Program-made: the position numbers and the translations under genes
Assembly (NCBI GenBank): GCA_009731375.1
Contig: BJOX01000349.1
Coordinates: forward strand, 1-43,592
Origin: Paulinella micropora
Lineage: Eukaryota > Cercozoa > Imbricatea > Euglyphida
DNA length: 43,592 nt
Reading direction: 5' to 3'
Notes under the pieces: model-generated
Seen by the model: the letters and a program-made list of their open reading frames with translations, nothing else
What the model was told of the DNA's origin: nothing
Databases searched by the model: none
Shown: positions 18,451-28,880 of the stretch, one piece after another
How the letters are laid out: every line of letters starts with the position of its first letter
Position numbering within the stretch: position 1 is the stretch's first letter

Positions 18451-18460
18451 TCTCTATCTA

Positions 18461-18559
<99 letters not shown>

Positions 18560-18560
18560 T
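18215..18560. repeat. (TA)n, (AG)n, (CT)n microsatellite block
   Basis: The outer (TA)n is the insertion context of the transposon. It is followed by purine then pyrimidine dinucleotide tracts with short TCTA runs. Confidence 0.95.
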
Positions 18561-18703
18561 CTCTTTCATATTACCATTGAGAAATAGAAGGGAACTGTCG
18601 CTGAGGACATATTATAGTGCAACGTCAGTTTCAAGGACATTCTCAACTCATGTCAACTCCGATGTTCATTTGTTTCGTGCTTTCCTTGCGCTGTTGCATG
18701 CAG

Positions 18704-19480
18704 GTTTGACCGTTTCACAATCAACCGGCACGGCACCAACAATGTCCAGGCGCGTTCTGGTTCGTTGCGTTCGAAGCCAACGTCAAGCGCATCGGCCACA
18801 TAGTCTTGGTCCAGAGCCTATGGACGAACCCTGTGCCACTGACGCGTGCGTGGTGCTTGTGGGAGATCCTTTGCACCTTCCGGACTAAATCCACGTTCGA
18901 GATCATTCTGCCGCCCAAGGAAGAAAAGAGCCTGCTCGAATCGCCGGTGACCCAGGAAGGTTTCAATAGCATCAACACAATGCTGGCGACCGTGGACGTG
19001 GCCAACGCCAAGGCGTGGAAAGCGGAAGACCAAAAGAAAATACTCAAGGCCGTTGCCAAGACAGGAGAAGGAATCCATGGTCTTAACAAGGTTCTAGCTG
19101 GATTCTGTTCTAGCGGTTGTTCTCCTTTGATTATATCACGTGAACATCAATCCCAAGACTTGGGGCCTTGAATTCTCGATTTCTCGGATGATGCAATCGA
19201 GTTGTCGTTTTTTTCAAATCAAAACAACACCAGGGCATGGTTTGCATTTCCACTGGTTGCCGTTGCCATAGCTTGCATTTGTTGTCGAGTTGTGTGCGTT
19301 GATAGGTGGTGGTTGAGCAGTTGCGTGACTGGCTGGCCAAGACCGCAAAAGCCGCCATCCCAGAGGAACCCAGCAGCAAGGATGCCCTGAGTCTCATCCG
19401 TGGTGTGGCGATTCTAATGAGTAACCAAGGGACTCTTGCACCCAGCGGCAGCAGTGCCTCTGTACCAGTGCTTTTCAAAC
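18704..19480 (+). pseudogene. Host gene, PLTRAWCLWEI family (3' part)
   Basis: An exon starts at 18704 after TGCATGCAG and reads FDRFTINRHGTNNVQ. A one-base shift near 18750 leads to FWFVAFEANVKRIGHIVLV, then WTNPVPLTRAWCLWEI, FEIILPP, a helical part and GIHGLNK at 19090. An intron (19091-19305, donor GTTCTA, acceptor GATAG) leads in phase to VVVEQLRDWLAKTAKAAI. I recall this order (F-x-NQH, FW, IG-x3-LV, NPVPLTRAWCLWEI, LN-x-VV-x2-LR-WL) from a large protist/algal family related in layout to TIR-type signalling domains; its role is not established. It is on the same strand as the exons at 5769-6430, so both may belong to one gene split by the transposon. The frame shift suggests decay or an assembly error. 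Confidence 0.55.
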
Positions 19481-19558
19481 TGAGGAGAAGCTCTGCTTCC
19501 GCCAGCTTTTCAAACAAATGTGCCAGTGCTTTTCAAACTGAATTATTAATTTCAAAAT

Positions 19559-19712
19559 CCACAAATGTGGCTTTGATCCACAAATGTGGATGATCCACAA
19601 ACGCGGCTTTGATCCACAAAACGTGGCTTTGCCATCATCCACAAATGTGGCTTTGATCCACCCTAACCCAACCCACGAGATCCACAAATGTGGCTTTAAT
19701 CCACAAACGGGG
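19559..19712 (+). repeat. Minisatellite of CCACAAATGTGG-containing units
   Basis: Six or seven units of about 19-25 bp, typically GATCCACAAATGTGGCTTT. Each contains the 12-bp palindrome CCACAAATGTGG or a variant (ACGCGG, AACGTGG, ACGGGG). It begins just downstream of the last exon of the PLTRAWCLWEI gene. Confidence 0.85.
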
Positions 19713-19799
19713 ATTGCCGGGGTAAGGCCCGGTTAAATCAGTAGGTATTAATACCACCAAATTTTTCTCAACCACTTATCATGGCATACTGGCCACCGC

Positions 19800-20400
19800 C
19801 GGCGATAAAAAAATTGTTTTTTTTTTCAAAGAATATATATATTAATATGACATTATTAATCATCACCGTTCTTAGTATGAATAACACTGAAAATAAAATT
19901 CAAATTCAAAAGGAAAAAAATTAGTTTTATGAACAGTTTTTATTGCTGTTGACATTCAAGACAACAAAAATTAGTTTTTCATTTTTGTGTCAGATTTTCA
20001 TTTTTGTGACAGTTTTTCATTTTTGTGACAAAAATTCAAATTTTCAAATTTAACGGTAACATTTCGCGAAAATTTACGATATTTTGCGGACGAATATAGC
20101 AGTTAATTTGAAAATTCAAATTTTCACCCAAAATCAAAATTCCAACCAAAACTGAAATTCCAACCAAAACAGAAAAATCAATTTTTTTTGTTGTCTTGAA
20201 TGTCAACAGCAATATTTCAATAAGATTTAGATTGATTCTTAGTTCAGTGTGAGATGATCTCAGCTTTATATTAATATTAATATTTATAATAAAAAACCTT
20301 GAAGTGATGGAATAGAAAAAGGATTAAAACTAATTTTTCCATAAAGCCTCCGTTTTCATAGTCACTAATGACCAAGGAATTATTGTATTATTAATATTAA
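19800..20400. repeat. AT-rich inverted-repeat element, possible MITE
   Basis: Arms 19942-19972 and 20180-20213 are inverted copies of about 31 bp (ATTGCTGTTGACATTCAAGA at the outer left). Between them are short tandem words (TTTTTCATTTTTGTGACAG and AATTCCAACCAAAA). There is no coding potential. A nonautonomous element is possible, but its ends and target duplication are not clear. Confidence 0.55.
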
Positions 20401-20798
20401 TACATATGGGCTGCAGCATCATCAGCAGCAGTGTCCCTCAGGCCTGCGGCATGATCTTAATTGAACTGTGACTGCATATATATTTTCTTGAATTTTACGC
20501 TTCACCTCTTAATTAGCTATTCAATTCTATCTCTTCGTCTTCCCGCTCAACCCTATGAGTGGCAAGTATTAACATTTAGCTAAGCAGTAGCATAAGACGT
20601 TGACTCTATTCCCTCCTCTTGCTCCTCATTTTGATTCCTGCCAGGCTCACTCAGGCTGCCAAACTGTTATATTGTATAATAAGGTTGCGGCCCGTAAGAT
20701 TAATACAGAGCAGACTTTGAACAGTCACGTGACTAGTACTACGACTGTATGTATCAGCGGCAGTCTGGAAGGTGCCATAAACGTTAGCTAGTCATAGA
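20400..20798. other. No gene seen
   Basis: Unique-looking sequence with AT and mixed composition. Possible acceptor-like CAG sites occur (20644), but no frame is convincing. Confidence 0.5.
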
Positions 20799-20932
20799 CA
20801 GGATGGCTTGTGGGTTATCAACCACAGGAGACCTCGGACAAGCATCAACGAGGAAAACATTTTGTGGGAACGAATGATCAGGAGTGGATGCAAGTATTAA
20901 TAAGCTTGAGGACTACCGCGGTGAACTTGCTG
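20799..20932 (+). CDS. Possible exon of unknown gene
   Basis: After TCATAG, a frame without ATG reads TGWLVGYQPQETSDKHQRGK, HFVGTNDQEWMQVLISL and TTAVNLL to a TAA. The composition is protein-like (W, Q, D, K balanced) and quite unlike the surrounding repeats. No family recognised. It could be a terminal exon or a transposon fragment. Confidence 0.3.
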
Positions 20933-21092
20933 TAACACTTGCACTATCATGGTCGATACTTGCCGCGCCGCACTATTAATTCGATTACTGACTATATTTA
21001 TCATAGTAATAACATGCGAAAACCTTCCAGTTTGGTGTCTCATCATTCTTTGTCAAGTGTAAGGCTGAAGCTATCGTTTGCAAGGTAAGGTC

Positions 21093-21305
21093 CCATATAT
21101 ATATTATATATATATATATATATTATATAACATATATATGTAAATATATATAACATATACATATATATATTATATATATATACATATATATATATAACCT
21201 ATATATATATATACATATATATATTATATATAATATATATATGTAACATATATATATACATACATACATATATATATATTATACATATATATATATACAT
21301 ATATA

Positions 21306-21391
<86 letters not shown>

Positions 21392-21392
21392 G
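21093..21392. repeat. (TA)n, (AG)n, (GACA)n microsatellite
   Basis: About 230 bp of TA-rich sequence with many TATACATA variants, then GA and GACA tracts. Confidence 0.95.
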
Positions 21393-21820
21393 ACACCAGG
21401 ACAAGTGCTCTCAAAAAACTGCTTAACATCAAGTTTTCGTATCTCGAATATGTATTTATACAGAAAAACTAGCCGAATTGGACCACATGTGGTACGTCGC
21501 CACTTGAAGGTCGTCAGTAATAGAGATGCGTAAGATGTGAGGAAGATCGAATTATGAAAAAAAAAAAAAATGCAAGGATGACTATATCCAACTACTGACC
21601 GCGAGATTGCATGGGCAAAATCACCAACCCACCTTTGCTCTCATTGTTCTCCGTCAATTCTACTAAGCGCTCTGGCAATAGTAATGGCCGATCTTAGCCA
21701 TTCTTTTGAAAGCTCGTAAAAATTAGCAAGTCTTTCAAATGAGGTGGTACAAATTTTCATCTCGTCAATCTTGGTCGAGAGAAATGAATTCAAAGTTGGG
21801 TGATTTTCCTACTTGTCGCC

Positions 21821-21868
21821 ATCATCATCATCATCATTATCATCATCATCATCATCATCATCATCATC
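21821..21868. repeat. (ATC)n microsatellite
   Basis: About 15 trinucleotide units with one TTA interruption. The word TACTTGTCGCCA flanks it on both sides. Confidence 0.9.
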
Positions 21869-21916
21869 GATTTTGCTACTTGTCGCCAGCATGATAAGAC
21901 CTTGACCTTGTTACAG

Positions 21917-22037
21917 GGAGCTATCTGGCTGAGATGCCAGTATGTCGTGGTGAGCTTTTTGAAAAGCTTCTAACTCTGCTGCGAGGAACACACAGAGCTC
22001 CACCCGCTCCAACTTGTCAAGACGGGCACGAACCTAC
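21917..22037 (+). CDS. Possible exon of unknown gene
   Basis: After TTACAG a frame reads SYLAEMPVCRGELFEKLLTL, LRGTHRAPPAPT and CQDGHEPTW up to a GTAAGT donor at about 22040. The donor and acceptor are good and the composition is protein-like. The phase does not match the next candidate exon (22192-22293), so either the pair is not joined or an indel intervenes. Confidence 0.4.
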
Positions 22038-22191
22038 GTGGTAAGTCAAAACCAAACAAAGCAAACCATAGTAAACGTGAGTGATTTGTTTGCTTGTTTT
22101 GTCTTGTTCGGTTTTGTTCGGTTTTTGTTTGGTTTTGTTTAGTTTGGTTTCGTTTGGTTCTGCTTTGCTTCACGCAAAAACACTTTCACTA

Positions 22192-22293
22192 GGAACGTAC
22201 CGAATCAGGCACTTGGAGGAAGCCATTAGCTAAAGCTGCAAAAGTCAACGGGGCAATGGCGGAACGAAAGGCACCAGCAAACACGCCTCCTGC
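22192..22293 (+). CDS. Possible exon with donor inside (GTAA)n
   Basis: Following TTTCACTAG, a frame reads ERTESGTWRKPLAKAAKVNG, AMAERKAPANTPPA. It runs directly into CAAGTAAGTAAGTAAG: the splice donor GTAAGT is the first unit of a (GTAA)n microsatellite. Basic and Ala/Pro-rich; no family recognised. Confidence 0.4.
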
Positions 22294-22361
22294 AAGTAAG
22301 TAAGTAAGTAGGTAAGTAAGTAACTAAGTAAGTAAGTCAGTAAGTAAGTCAGTAAGTAAGT
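22290..22361. repeat. (AAGT)n microsatellite starting at a splice donor
   Basis: About 17 tetranucleotide units with GTAG, GTAAC and GTCAG variants. Confidence 0.9.
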
Positions 22362-22481
22362 ACAAAAAGCAAGCAAACACACCACCTGTGATGGTGGAAA
22401 CAAAGCGCCAAATCTTTGAGGCAGAGGCACAAGTGAGGATAAAAAATCTAAATCAGGCAGAGGCACAAGTGAAGACAAACA

Positions 22482-22707
22482 GAGGAGGAGGAGGAGGAGG
22501 AGGAGGAGGAGAAGAAGAAGAAGAAGAAGAAGAAGAAGAAGAAGAAGAAGAAGAAGAAGACGAAGAAGAAGAAGAAGAAGAAGAAGAAGAGGAGGAGGAG
22601 GAGGAGGAAGAAGAAGAAGAAGAAGAAGAAGAAGAAGAAGGAGGAGGAGGAGGAGGAGGAGGAGGAGAAGAAGAAGAAGAAGAAGAAGAAGAAGAAGAAG
22701 AAGAAGG
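22482..22707. repeat. (GGA)n/(GAA)n microsatellite
   Basis: Pure purine trinucleotides. The + strand poly-Glu/Gly frame and - strand poly-Ser/Phe frames are translations of it. A short protein-like piece (VETKRQIFEAEAQVRIKN) lies just upstream at 22391-22480 and may be an exon end. Confidence 0.9.
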
Positions 22708-22751
22708 ATGAAAACACCTGAGATCGGGAGAAGGCGAAGGGAGCAAGGCGA

Positions 22752-22791
<40 letters not shown>

Positions 22792-22796
22792 TCTCC

Positions 22797-22842
<46 letters not shown>

Positions 22843-22945
22843 GCCTCTCTCTGCCTCTCTCTCTGTCTCTCTCTGTCTCTCTCTGTCTCTCTCTGTCTCT
22901 CTCTCTCTCTCTCTCTCCCTCTCTCTCACACACACAGATATATAT

Positions 22946-22982
<37 letters not shown>

Positions 22983-23021
22983 TACCTGAGATGGGTAGAA
23001 GGCGAAGCAAGGGAGCAGGGC

Positions 23022-23071
<50 letters not shown>

Positions 23072-23106
23072 CTGAGATAAGGAGGAGGCGAAGCAAGGGA
23101 GCAGGG

Positions 23107-23171
<65 letters not shown>

Positions 23172-23342
23172 ACCTGAGATGGGGAGGAGGCGAAGCAAGG
23201 GAGCAGGGCTTAAGACTGCCTGTTGTACATACATGCATATTCTATCTAAGGTAGGTAGGTAGGTAGGTAGGTAGATAGGTAGGTAGGTAGGTAGGTAGGT
23301 AGATGATAGATAGGTAGGTAGGTAGATAGATAGATAGATAGG

Positions 23343-23403
<61 letters not shown>

Positions 23404-23460
23404 GGGAGAAGGCGAAGCAAGGGAGCAGGGCTTAAGACTACCTGTTGTGAACACATGCAT
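22708..23460. repeat. Five copies of a 40-bp core separated by (AG)n, (CT)n and (GATA)n
   Basis: The core (CCTGAGATGGGGAGAAGGCG then AAGCAAGGGAGCAGGGC) occurs at about 22719, 22984, 23070, 23171 and 23401. The last two copies also share AAGACTRCCTGTTGT and CATGCATATTCTATCTA. Dinucleotide or tetranucleotide tracts of differing lengths separate them. Confidence 0.85.
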
Positions 23461-23471
23461 ATTCTATCTAT

Positions 23472-23569
<98 letters not shown>

Positions 23570-23760
23570 ATCTACCTACCTACCTACCTACCTACCTTGG
23601 CTAGCTAGCTAGCTAGCTAGCTTACCTAGCAGCTAGCTAGCTTACCTAGCTTAGCTAGCTAGCCACCCATCCATCCATCCATCCATCCATCCATCCATCC
23701 ATCCATCCATCCACCAGTCACCCACCCACCCACCCACCCACCCACCCACTTTTTACAGTC
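23461..23760. repeat. Mixed tetranucleotide tract (TCTA, CTAC, TAGC, CATC, CCCA)
   Basis: The motif changes one base at a time along the tract, as if by spreading of variants. It ends at TTTTTACAGTC. Confidence 0.9.
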
Positions 23761-23810
23761 AAAAGTGGCCGGAAAGTAGGGTGGCCGGAATACTTAGGCA
23801 TACCGTACAT

Positions 23811-24062
23811 AGATAGATAGATAGATAGGTAGGTAGGTAGGTAGGTAGGTAGGTAGGTAGGTAGGAAGATAGGTAGATAGATAGATTGGAAATACTTGTG
23901 GACCGACCTGTTGGAGCACGTGTTGGTACGCTTGCCCTAGATGGATGGCTGGATAGGTATCTATCTATCTACCTGTTGGAGCACGTGTTGGTACGCTTGC
24001 CCAAGCGATCGCGCGGCGTCCGCGACAGACATGCCCAGAAAGGGAGGCTGATTCAATATTAC

Positions 24063-24093
<31 letters not shown>

Positions 24094-24104
24094 CATATAT
24101 ATAG
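23811..24104. repeat. (TAGA/TAGG)n and (TA)n with a duplicated 35-bp segment
   Basis: CTGTTGGAGCACGTGTTGGT and the following ACGCTTGCCC occur at 23909-23938 and 23972-24001. A unique sequence including GATCGCGCGGCGTCCGCGAC follows the second copy. Confidence 0.8.
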
Positions 24105-24420
24105 CCGGGTCGGTCAGACAAGATGTACACAGCATACACACACATACACACACACATACACACACACGCACACACACACACACACACACTTTGTCTACCT
24201 GTTTAAGTCTGGCCCGACCACATGCACACAGTGCAAACACACACACACACACACATACACACACACACATACACACACACATACACACTTTTCTACCTGA
24301 TTGAAGTCTGGCCCCACCACATGCACACAGTGCAAACACACACACACACATACACACACACACACACACACACTTTGTCTACCTGATTGAAATCTGGCCC
24401 GACCACATGCACACAGTGTT
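24105..24420. repeat. Three core copies separated by (CA)n
   Basis: The core CTACCTGATTGAAGTCTGGC plus CCGACCACATGCACACAGTG occurs at about 24197, 24295 and 24378. (CACA)n or (CATACA)n tracts of various lengths lie between. Confidence 0.85.
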
Positions 24421-24449
24421 TCTCGCCCTGATAACAGTGGTACCTAGAT

Positions 24450-24483
<34 letters not shown>

Positions 24484-24500
24484 TATAGATAGATAGATAG

Positions 24501-24532
<32 letters not shown>

Positions 24533-24570
24533 CACAGTGTTTCTCGCCCTGATAACAGTGGTACCCAGAT

Positions 24571-24601
<31 letters not shown>

Positions 24602-24645
24602 GGATAGATAGATGGATAGATAAATAGATAGATAGATAGATAGAT

Positions 24646-24719
<74 letters not shown>

Positions 24720-24840
24720 CACAGTGCTTCTCGCCCTGATAACAGTGGTACCTAGATTATAGATAGATAGATAGATATATAGATAGATAGATAGATAGAT
24801 AGAAAGATAGAAAGATAGATAGATAGAAAGATAGATAGAC

Positions 24841-24874
<34 letters not shown>

Positions 24875-24906
24875 GTAGATAGGTAGATAGATAGATATAT
24901 ATATAT

Positions 24907-24944
<38 letters not shown>

Positions 24945-24988
24945 GGATAGATAGATAGATAGGTAGATAGGTAAATAGGTAGGTAGAC

Positions 24989-25024
<36 letters not shown>

Positions 25025-25049
25025 GGATAGATAGATGGATAGATAGATG

Positions 25050-25091
<42 letters not shown>

Positions 25092-25107
25092 CAGATAGAT
25101 AGATAGT

Positions 25108-25151
<44 letters not shown>

Positions 25152-25187
25152 GACTTGGCGTCGCATGGAGAAGTGATGGCAGAAGTA

Positions 25188-25246
<59 letters not shown>

Positions 25247-25283
25247 CTTGGCGTCACATGGAGAAGTGATGGCAGTTTTTACT
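24411..25283. repeat. (GATA)n array with two embedded core families
   Basis: One core (CACAGTGTTTCTCGCCCTGA then TAACAGTGGTACC) is at about 24411, 24533 and 24720. Another (ACTTGGCGTCGCATGGAGAA then GTGATGGCAG) is at about 25152 and 25246. (GATA)n with GGTA, AAGA and GACA variants fills the rest. Confidence 0.85.
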
Positions 25284-25373
25284 TCTGGAGGGAACGCATC
25301 TTTAAGACCTGTAACCATACATACATACCAACGTACACTTAAGGATATTTATAGATACGTACAAATATAAGAA

Positions 25374-25594
25374 CAGCAACAGCAACAACAGCAACAACAG
25401 CAACAGCAACGGCAACAGCAACACCACCACCACCACCACCACCAACACAACAACAACAACATCATCATCATCAACATCATCATCATCATCATCATCATCA
25501 ACAACAACAACAACATCATCATCATCATCATCATCATCAACAACAACAACAACAACAACATCATCATTATCATCACCATCATTATCATCATCAT

Positions 25595-25631
<37 letters not shown>

Positions 25632-25632
25632 G
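25374..25632. repeat. (CAA)n, (CAG)n, (CAC)n, (CAT)n trinucleotide tract
   Basis: Blocks of related CAN trinucleotides alternate. No gene. Confidence 0.95.
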
Positions 25633-25956
25633 AGCCTACATACCCCAGTAGCTACAGATGGCTTTGAAAGCTGATCGGGGGAAAACTGATCTCTTGATTA
25701 TCATTATTATCGTTATTATTGCAATTATAACTATATACGTGCATACCTCAGTAGCTGTTTGGACGCGGCGCCCGTTCGTTTGAATTTATATTTTATTATT
25801 ATCGTAATTGCTACTGTCATTATATACATGCATACCCAAGTAACTGTAGATGGATTTGGAAGCGGCGCCCGCTTGCTGGGGGGACAATTTACCCTAGGCA
25901 TGCATGCATGTGCCCGTGTGTGATTTTTACCCTAGGCATGGTAAACTTAAGGTGTG
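25633..25956. other. Unique sequence with three diverged repeats of a short motif
   Basis: CATACCYCAGTAGCTGT/ACAG near 25639, 25742 and 25832, each followed by a GGCGCCCG-like word at the last two, suggests an old tandem duplication separated by (ATT)n. No gene seen. Confidence 0.5.
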
Positions 25957-26021
<65 letters not shown>

Positions 26022-26368
26022 GTGTGTGTGTGTATGTGTGTGTGTGGTCATGCCATGCATACCGACACATACGGCAAGCCTGCAGGGTCCACAATAGTGT
26101 GACGTGGGCCAGGAGCATCCCCTGCAACCAATTGCATGTATGTACGTATGTACGTACGTACTTACGTACTTACGTACGCACGTACGCACGTATGTATGTA
26201 TGTATGTACGTACATATGACATATGTATGTATGTATGTATGTGTATCTATGTATGTATGTAGAATGTATGTATGAATGCAATATATGAATCCCTAAGTAC
26301 TTCCCTATATCGTGCATCCACCACTCTGTTTCTTTTTCTGGCTAAAATGAATAGGTTAGTAATAAAAC

Positions 26369-26421
<53 letters not shown>

Positions 26422-26428
26422 TAATAAT

Positions 26429-26474
<46 letters not shown>
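25957..26474. repeat. (CT)n, (TG)n, (GTAC/GTAT)n, (AAT)n, (AG)n tracts
   Basis: Simple sequence with a unique spacer of about 90 bp at 26047-26137. All open frames here are repeat translations. Confidence 0.9.
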
Positions 26475-26476
<2 letters not shown>

Positions 26477-27081
26477 CCCCGCATGAGCATCCACCGAAAA
26501 CAAAAACCATAGAGCAAACGACCGGGTAATCCGCCTTAGATAAAGGTATGTTGTTGTGACACACTTTTCATGCGGTGTTCTCCCAATCATATTGAGCTAT
26601 TTGTTAAAAATATAAATTTCTAGAATCTTCCTCCTTACAACCTTACTAGATTTTTATCATTTTTGCCTAATAGTCAAATATGATAAAATGAATTCACCAG
26701 CCAGCCAGAGAGAGAAGAAAAGAAAAAAAAAAGAAAGACAGAAAAGAAAAGAAAAAGAAAGGAAGAAAAGGAAGATCGCAGAAGACCTGCACGCTTCACC
26801 GCTCCACCCTCGCCCAGCTGTGTCCCGAGCACCGAATAGCCCACCACGTGTATTCGCCGCAGAAATCGCAAAACCGCGCGGTCGAGTCGCTGGGTCATGT
26901 ACTGTGACATGACACCGTCTGGTTGGAGCACCTCGTCTAGAGAAGGCAAAAGGGCAAATGAAAGAAGAATAAAACCAGACTTTCACGTTGAGACACTGGT
27001 TTGCCTCAGCCAGCGACTTGCTTTAGGCAATAGCTGTTGGTAGTTTTTCCGTGAGATCTAACTGCATAATCACTTCTCTAC

Positions 27082-27084
<3 letters not shown>
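26475..27084. other. Mostly unique sequence, no supported gene
   Basis: A frame at 26770-26912 (IAEDLHASPLHPRPAVSRAP) is protein-like but starts inside a (GAAA)n tract and lacks clear splice sites. I do not call it. Confidence 0.4.
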
Positions 27085-27156
<72 letters not shown>

Positions 27157-27568
27157 NNNNNNNNNNAGGCGTGCTAAGCTCATTCTCCAGTTTGAGCCTT
27201 ACGTGCATCCTTCCCTCTATAAGTTCTCATAATCACTAGGGGGGTTTAGGAAGCCGAGCAATTTACCGCTTCGGGCATTTAGACCATGATATGACCAGCT
27301 TCTTACTCACGATGCATCTTTCACTTTACTATATGTATGCCTTATTTTGCGGTCGCCTGTTTTTGCCTGATTATTTCATTTCTTCCTTTATATATTAATT
27401 ATAATATATATATTTGATCTTATCTCGTATTCTACCTATTTATATTATTATGTATTTAATCACAATCATTAAAGATTCCAAGTGACTGAAAAAAAAAAAA
27501 AAAAAATTCTCTCGTCTCTTTCTCATTAAACCTTGCTTACTGTAAAAAAAATAATAAATAAATAAATA

Positions 27569-27647
<79 letters not shown>

Positions 27648-27669
27648 AATATAATAATAATAATAATAA
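27085..27669. repeat. Poly(A) tract, gap, retroelement 3' end and (AAAT)n
   Basis: About 72 A residues end in a 10-N gap. At 27509-27540 the sequence TTCTCTCGTCTCTTTCTCAT then TAAACCTTGCTTACTGTA precedes an A-rich/(AAAT)n tail. The same tail occurs at 30078-30115, so it marks the 3' end of a dispersed retroelement. (AAAT)n then (AAT)n run into the 185-N gap. Confidence 0.75.
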
Positions 27670-27930
27670 NNNNNNNNNNNNNNNNNNNNNNNNNNNNNNN
27701 NNNNNNNNNNNNNNNNNNNNNNNNNNNNNNNNNNNNNNNNNNNNNNNNNNNNNNNNNNNNNNNNNNNNNNNNNNNNNNNNNNNNNNNNNNNNNNNNNNNN
27801 NNNNNNNNNNNNNNNNNNNNNNNNNNNNNNNNNNNNNNNNNNNNNNNNNNNNNNTATTATTATTATTATGGAGAGGTGCACAGTATGGCACCCCACGGGA
27901 AGAGGATTTTGTTGGGCCTCTTCCCACTGG

Positions 27931-28105
27931 TTTCGAGGCTATGTCGTTGTGTTGGCTCCGAGGCTATGTTGTTGTGTTGGTTCCGAGGCTATGTTGTTGT
28001 GTTGGTTCCGAGGCTCTGTTGTTGTGTGAGTTCCGAGGCTATGTCGATGTGGGTTCCGAGGCTATGTTGTTGTGTTGGTTCCGAGGCCATGTCGTTGTGT
28101 TGTTT
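27931..28105 (+). repeat. 25-bp minisatellite, about seven units
   Basis: TCCGAGGCTATGTTGTTGTG then TTGGT repeats with period 25 (one unit of 23). Sites of CCGAGG are at 27958, 27983, 28008, 28033, 28056 and 28081. Confidence 0.9.
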
Positions 28106-28535
28106 TTTATAAGACATACACCACGTGGGATCAAAGGGGTATTTACATTCCGCGATCTAGGGGTGGTGACGGGTTTCGAGGCGTCCCAGATACTTACCAC
28201 AAAACGTCCTCATGCGCTGGCAGACCGCATGAAATGTCTGCTACCCCTGTGAGTACCTCCATGCGGGACCTACCCAGTCTCGTGGAGCTCTCACGCGGGG
28301 AAGATCAATCATTTGTAGTTGATTTCCTGCAAGGTACCCGACACTGTGCGGGTAGTAGGGACTTCCTTTTGGGGCCTTCTATGCAGGATGGTTAGAGTCA
28401 CTCTTCCCTCCCCAACATACTCACTGTAGTCCCTGTTGGGTCGAGGGATGGAGGCGCATGGCCCTCGGGCTCAGCCATGACAGATCAATATATATATTAT
28501 TATTTTTACTATTTTTACTGTTATTATTATTATTA

Positions 28536-28614
<79 letters not shown>

Positions 28615-28830
28615 CATTATTATTATCTTATTATCTGTCGCCAGTTCGATTCCCGTCGGTGCCACCAGTATTTTCATTGAACATACCGGTCCGTCTGGAA
28701 GTGTTGGAACTGCCCGTGCGGGGGTGTCATTAGAGCCTATCGTCAATTCTTCGTACTCCCCTCACGGGTGAGACGATGGAGGCGCATGTGCAGAAATGCA
28801 TCAGCCATTGACAGAGAAGCACTATTATCT
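28106..28830 (+). mobile_element. Retroelement 3'-end fragments with (ATT)n tails
   Basis: GATGGAGGCGCATG followed shortly by CAGCCAT(T)GACAGA occurs at 28447-28486 and 28773-28815. Each time a (TTA/ATT)n microsatellite follows (28490-28630 and 28827-28880). This arrangement is typical of non-LTR 3' ends with simple-repeat tails. There is no ORF. Confidence 0.45.
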
Positions 28831-28880
28831 TATTATTATTATTATTATTATTGTTATATTATTATATTATTATTATTGTT

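Noticed and set aside
22388-23173. Poly-Glu/Gly protein and Ser-Leu or Arg-Glu proteins
   Set aside because: Trinucleotide and dinucleotide repeats; only a short upstream piece is protein-like.
26657-26986. Frames on both strands around 26.8 kb
   Set aside because: Neither strand shows splice sites, a family motif or a start away from the simple repeat.
28637-28670. GTTCGATTCCCGTCGGTGCC followed by ACCA, like a tRNA 3' end
   Set aside because: No matching 5' acceptor strand and no T stem; upstream is (TTA)n. Probably retroelement tail sequence.
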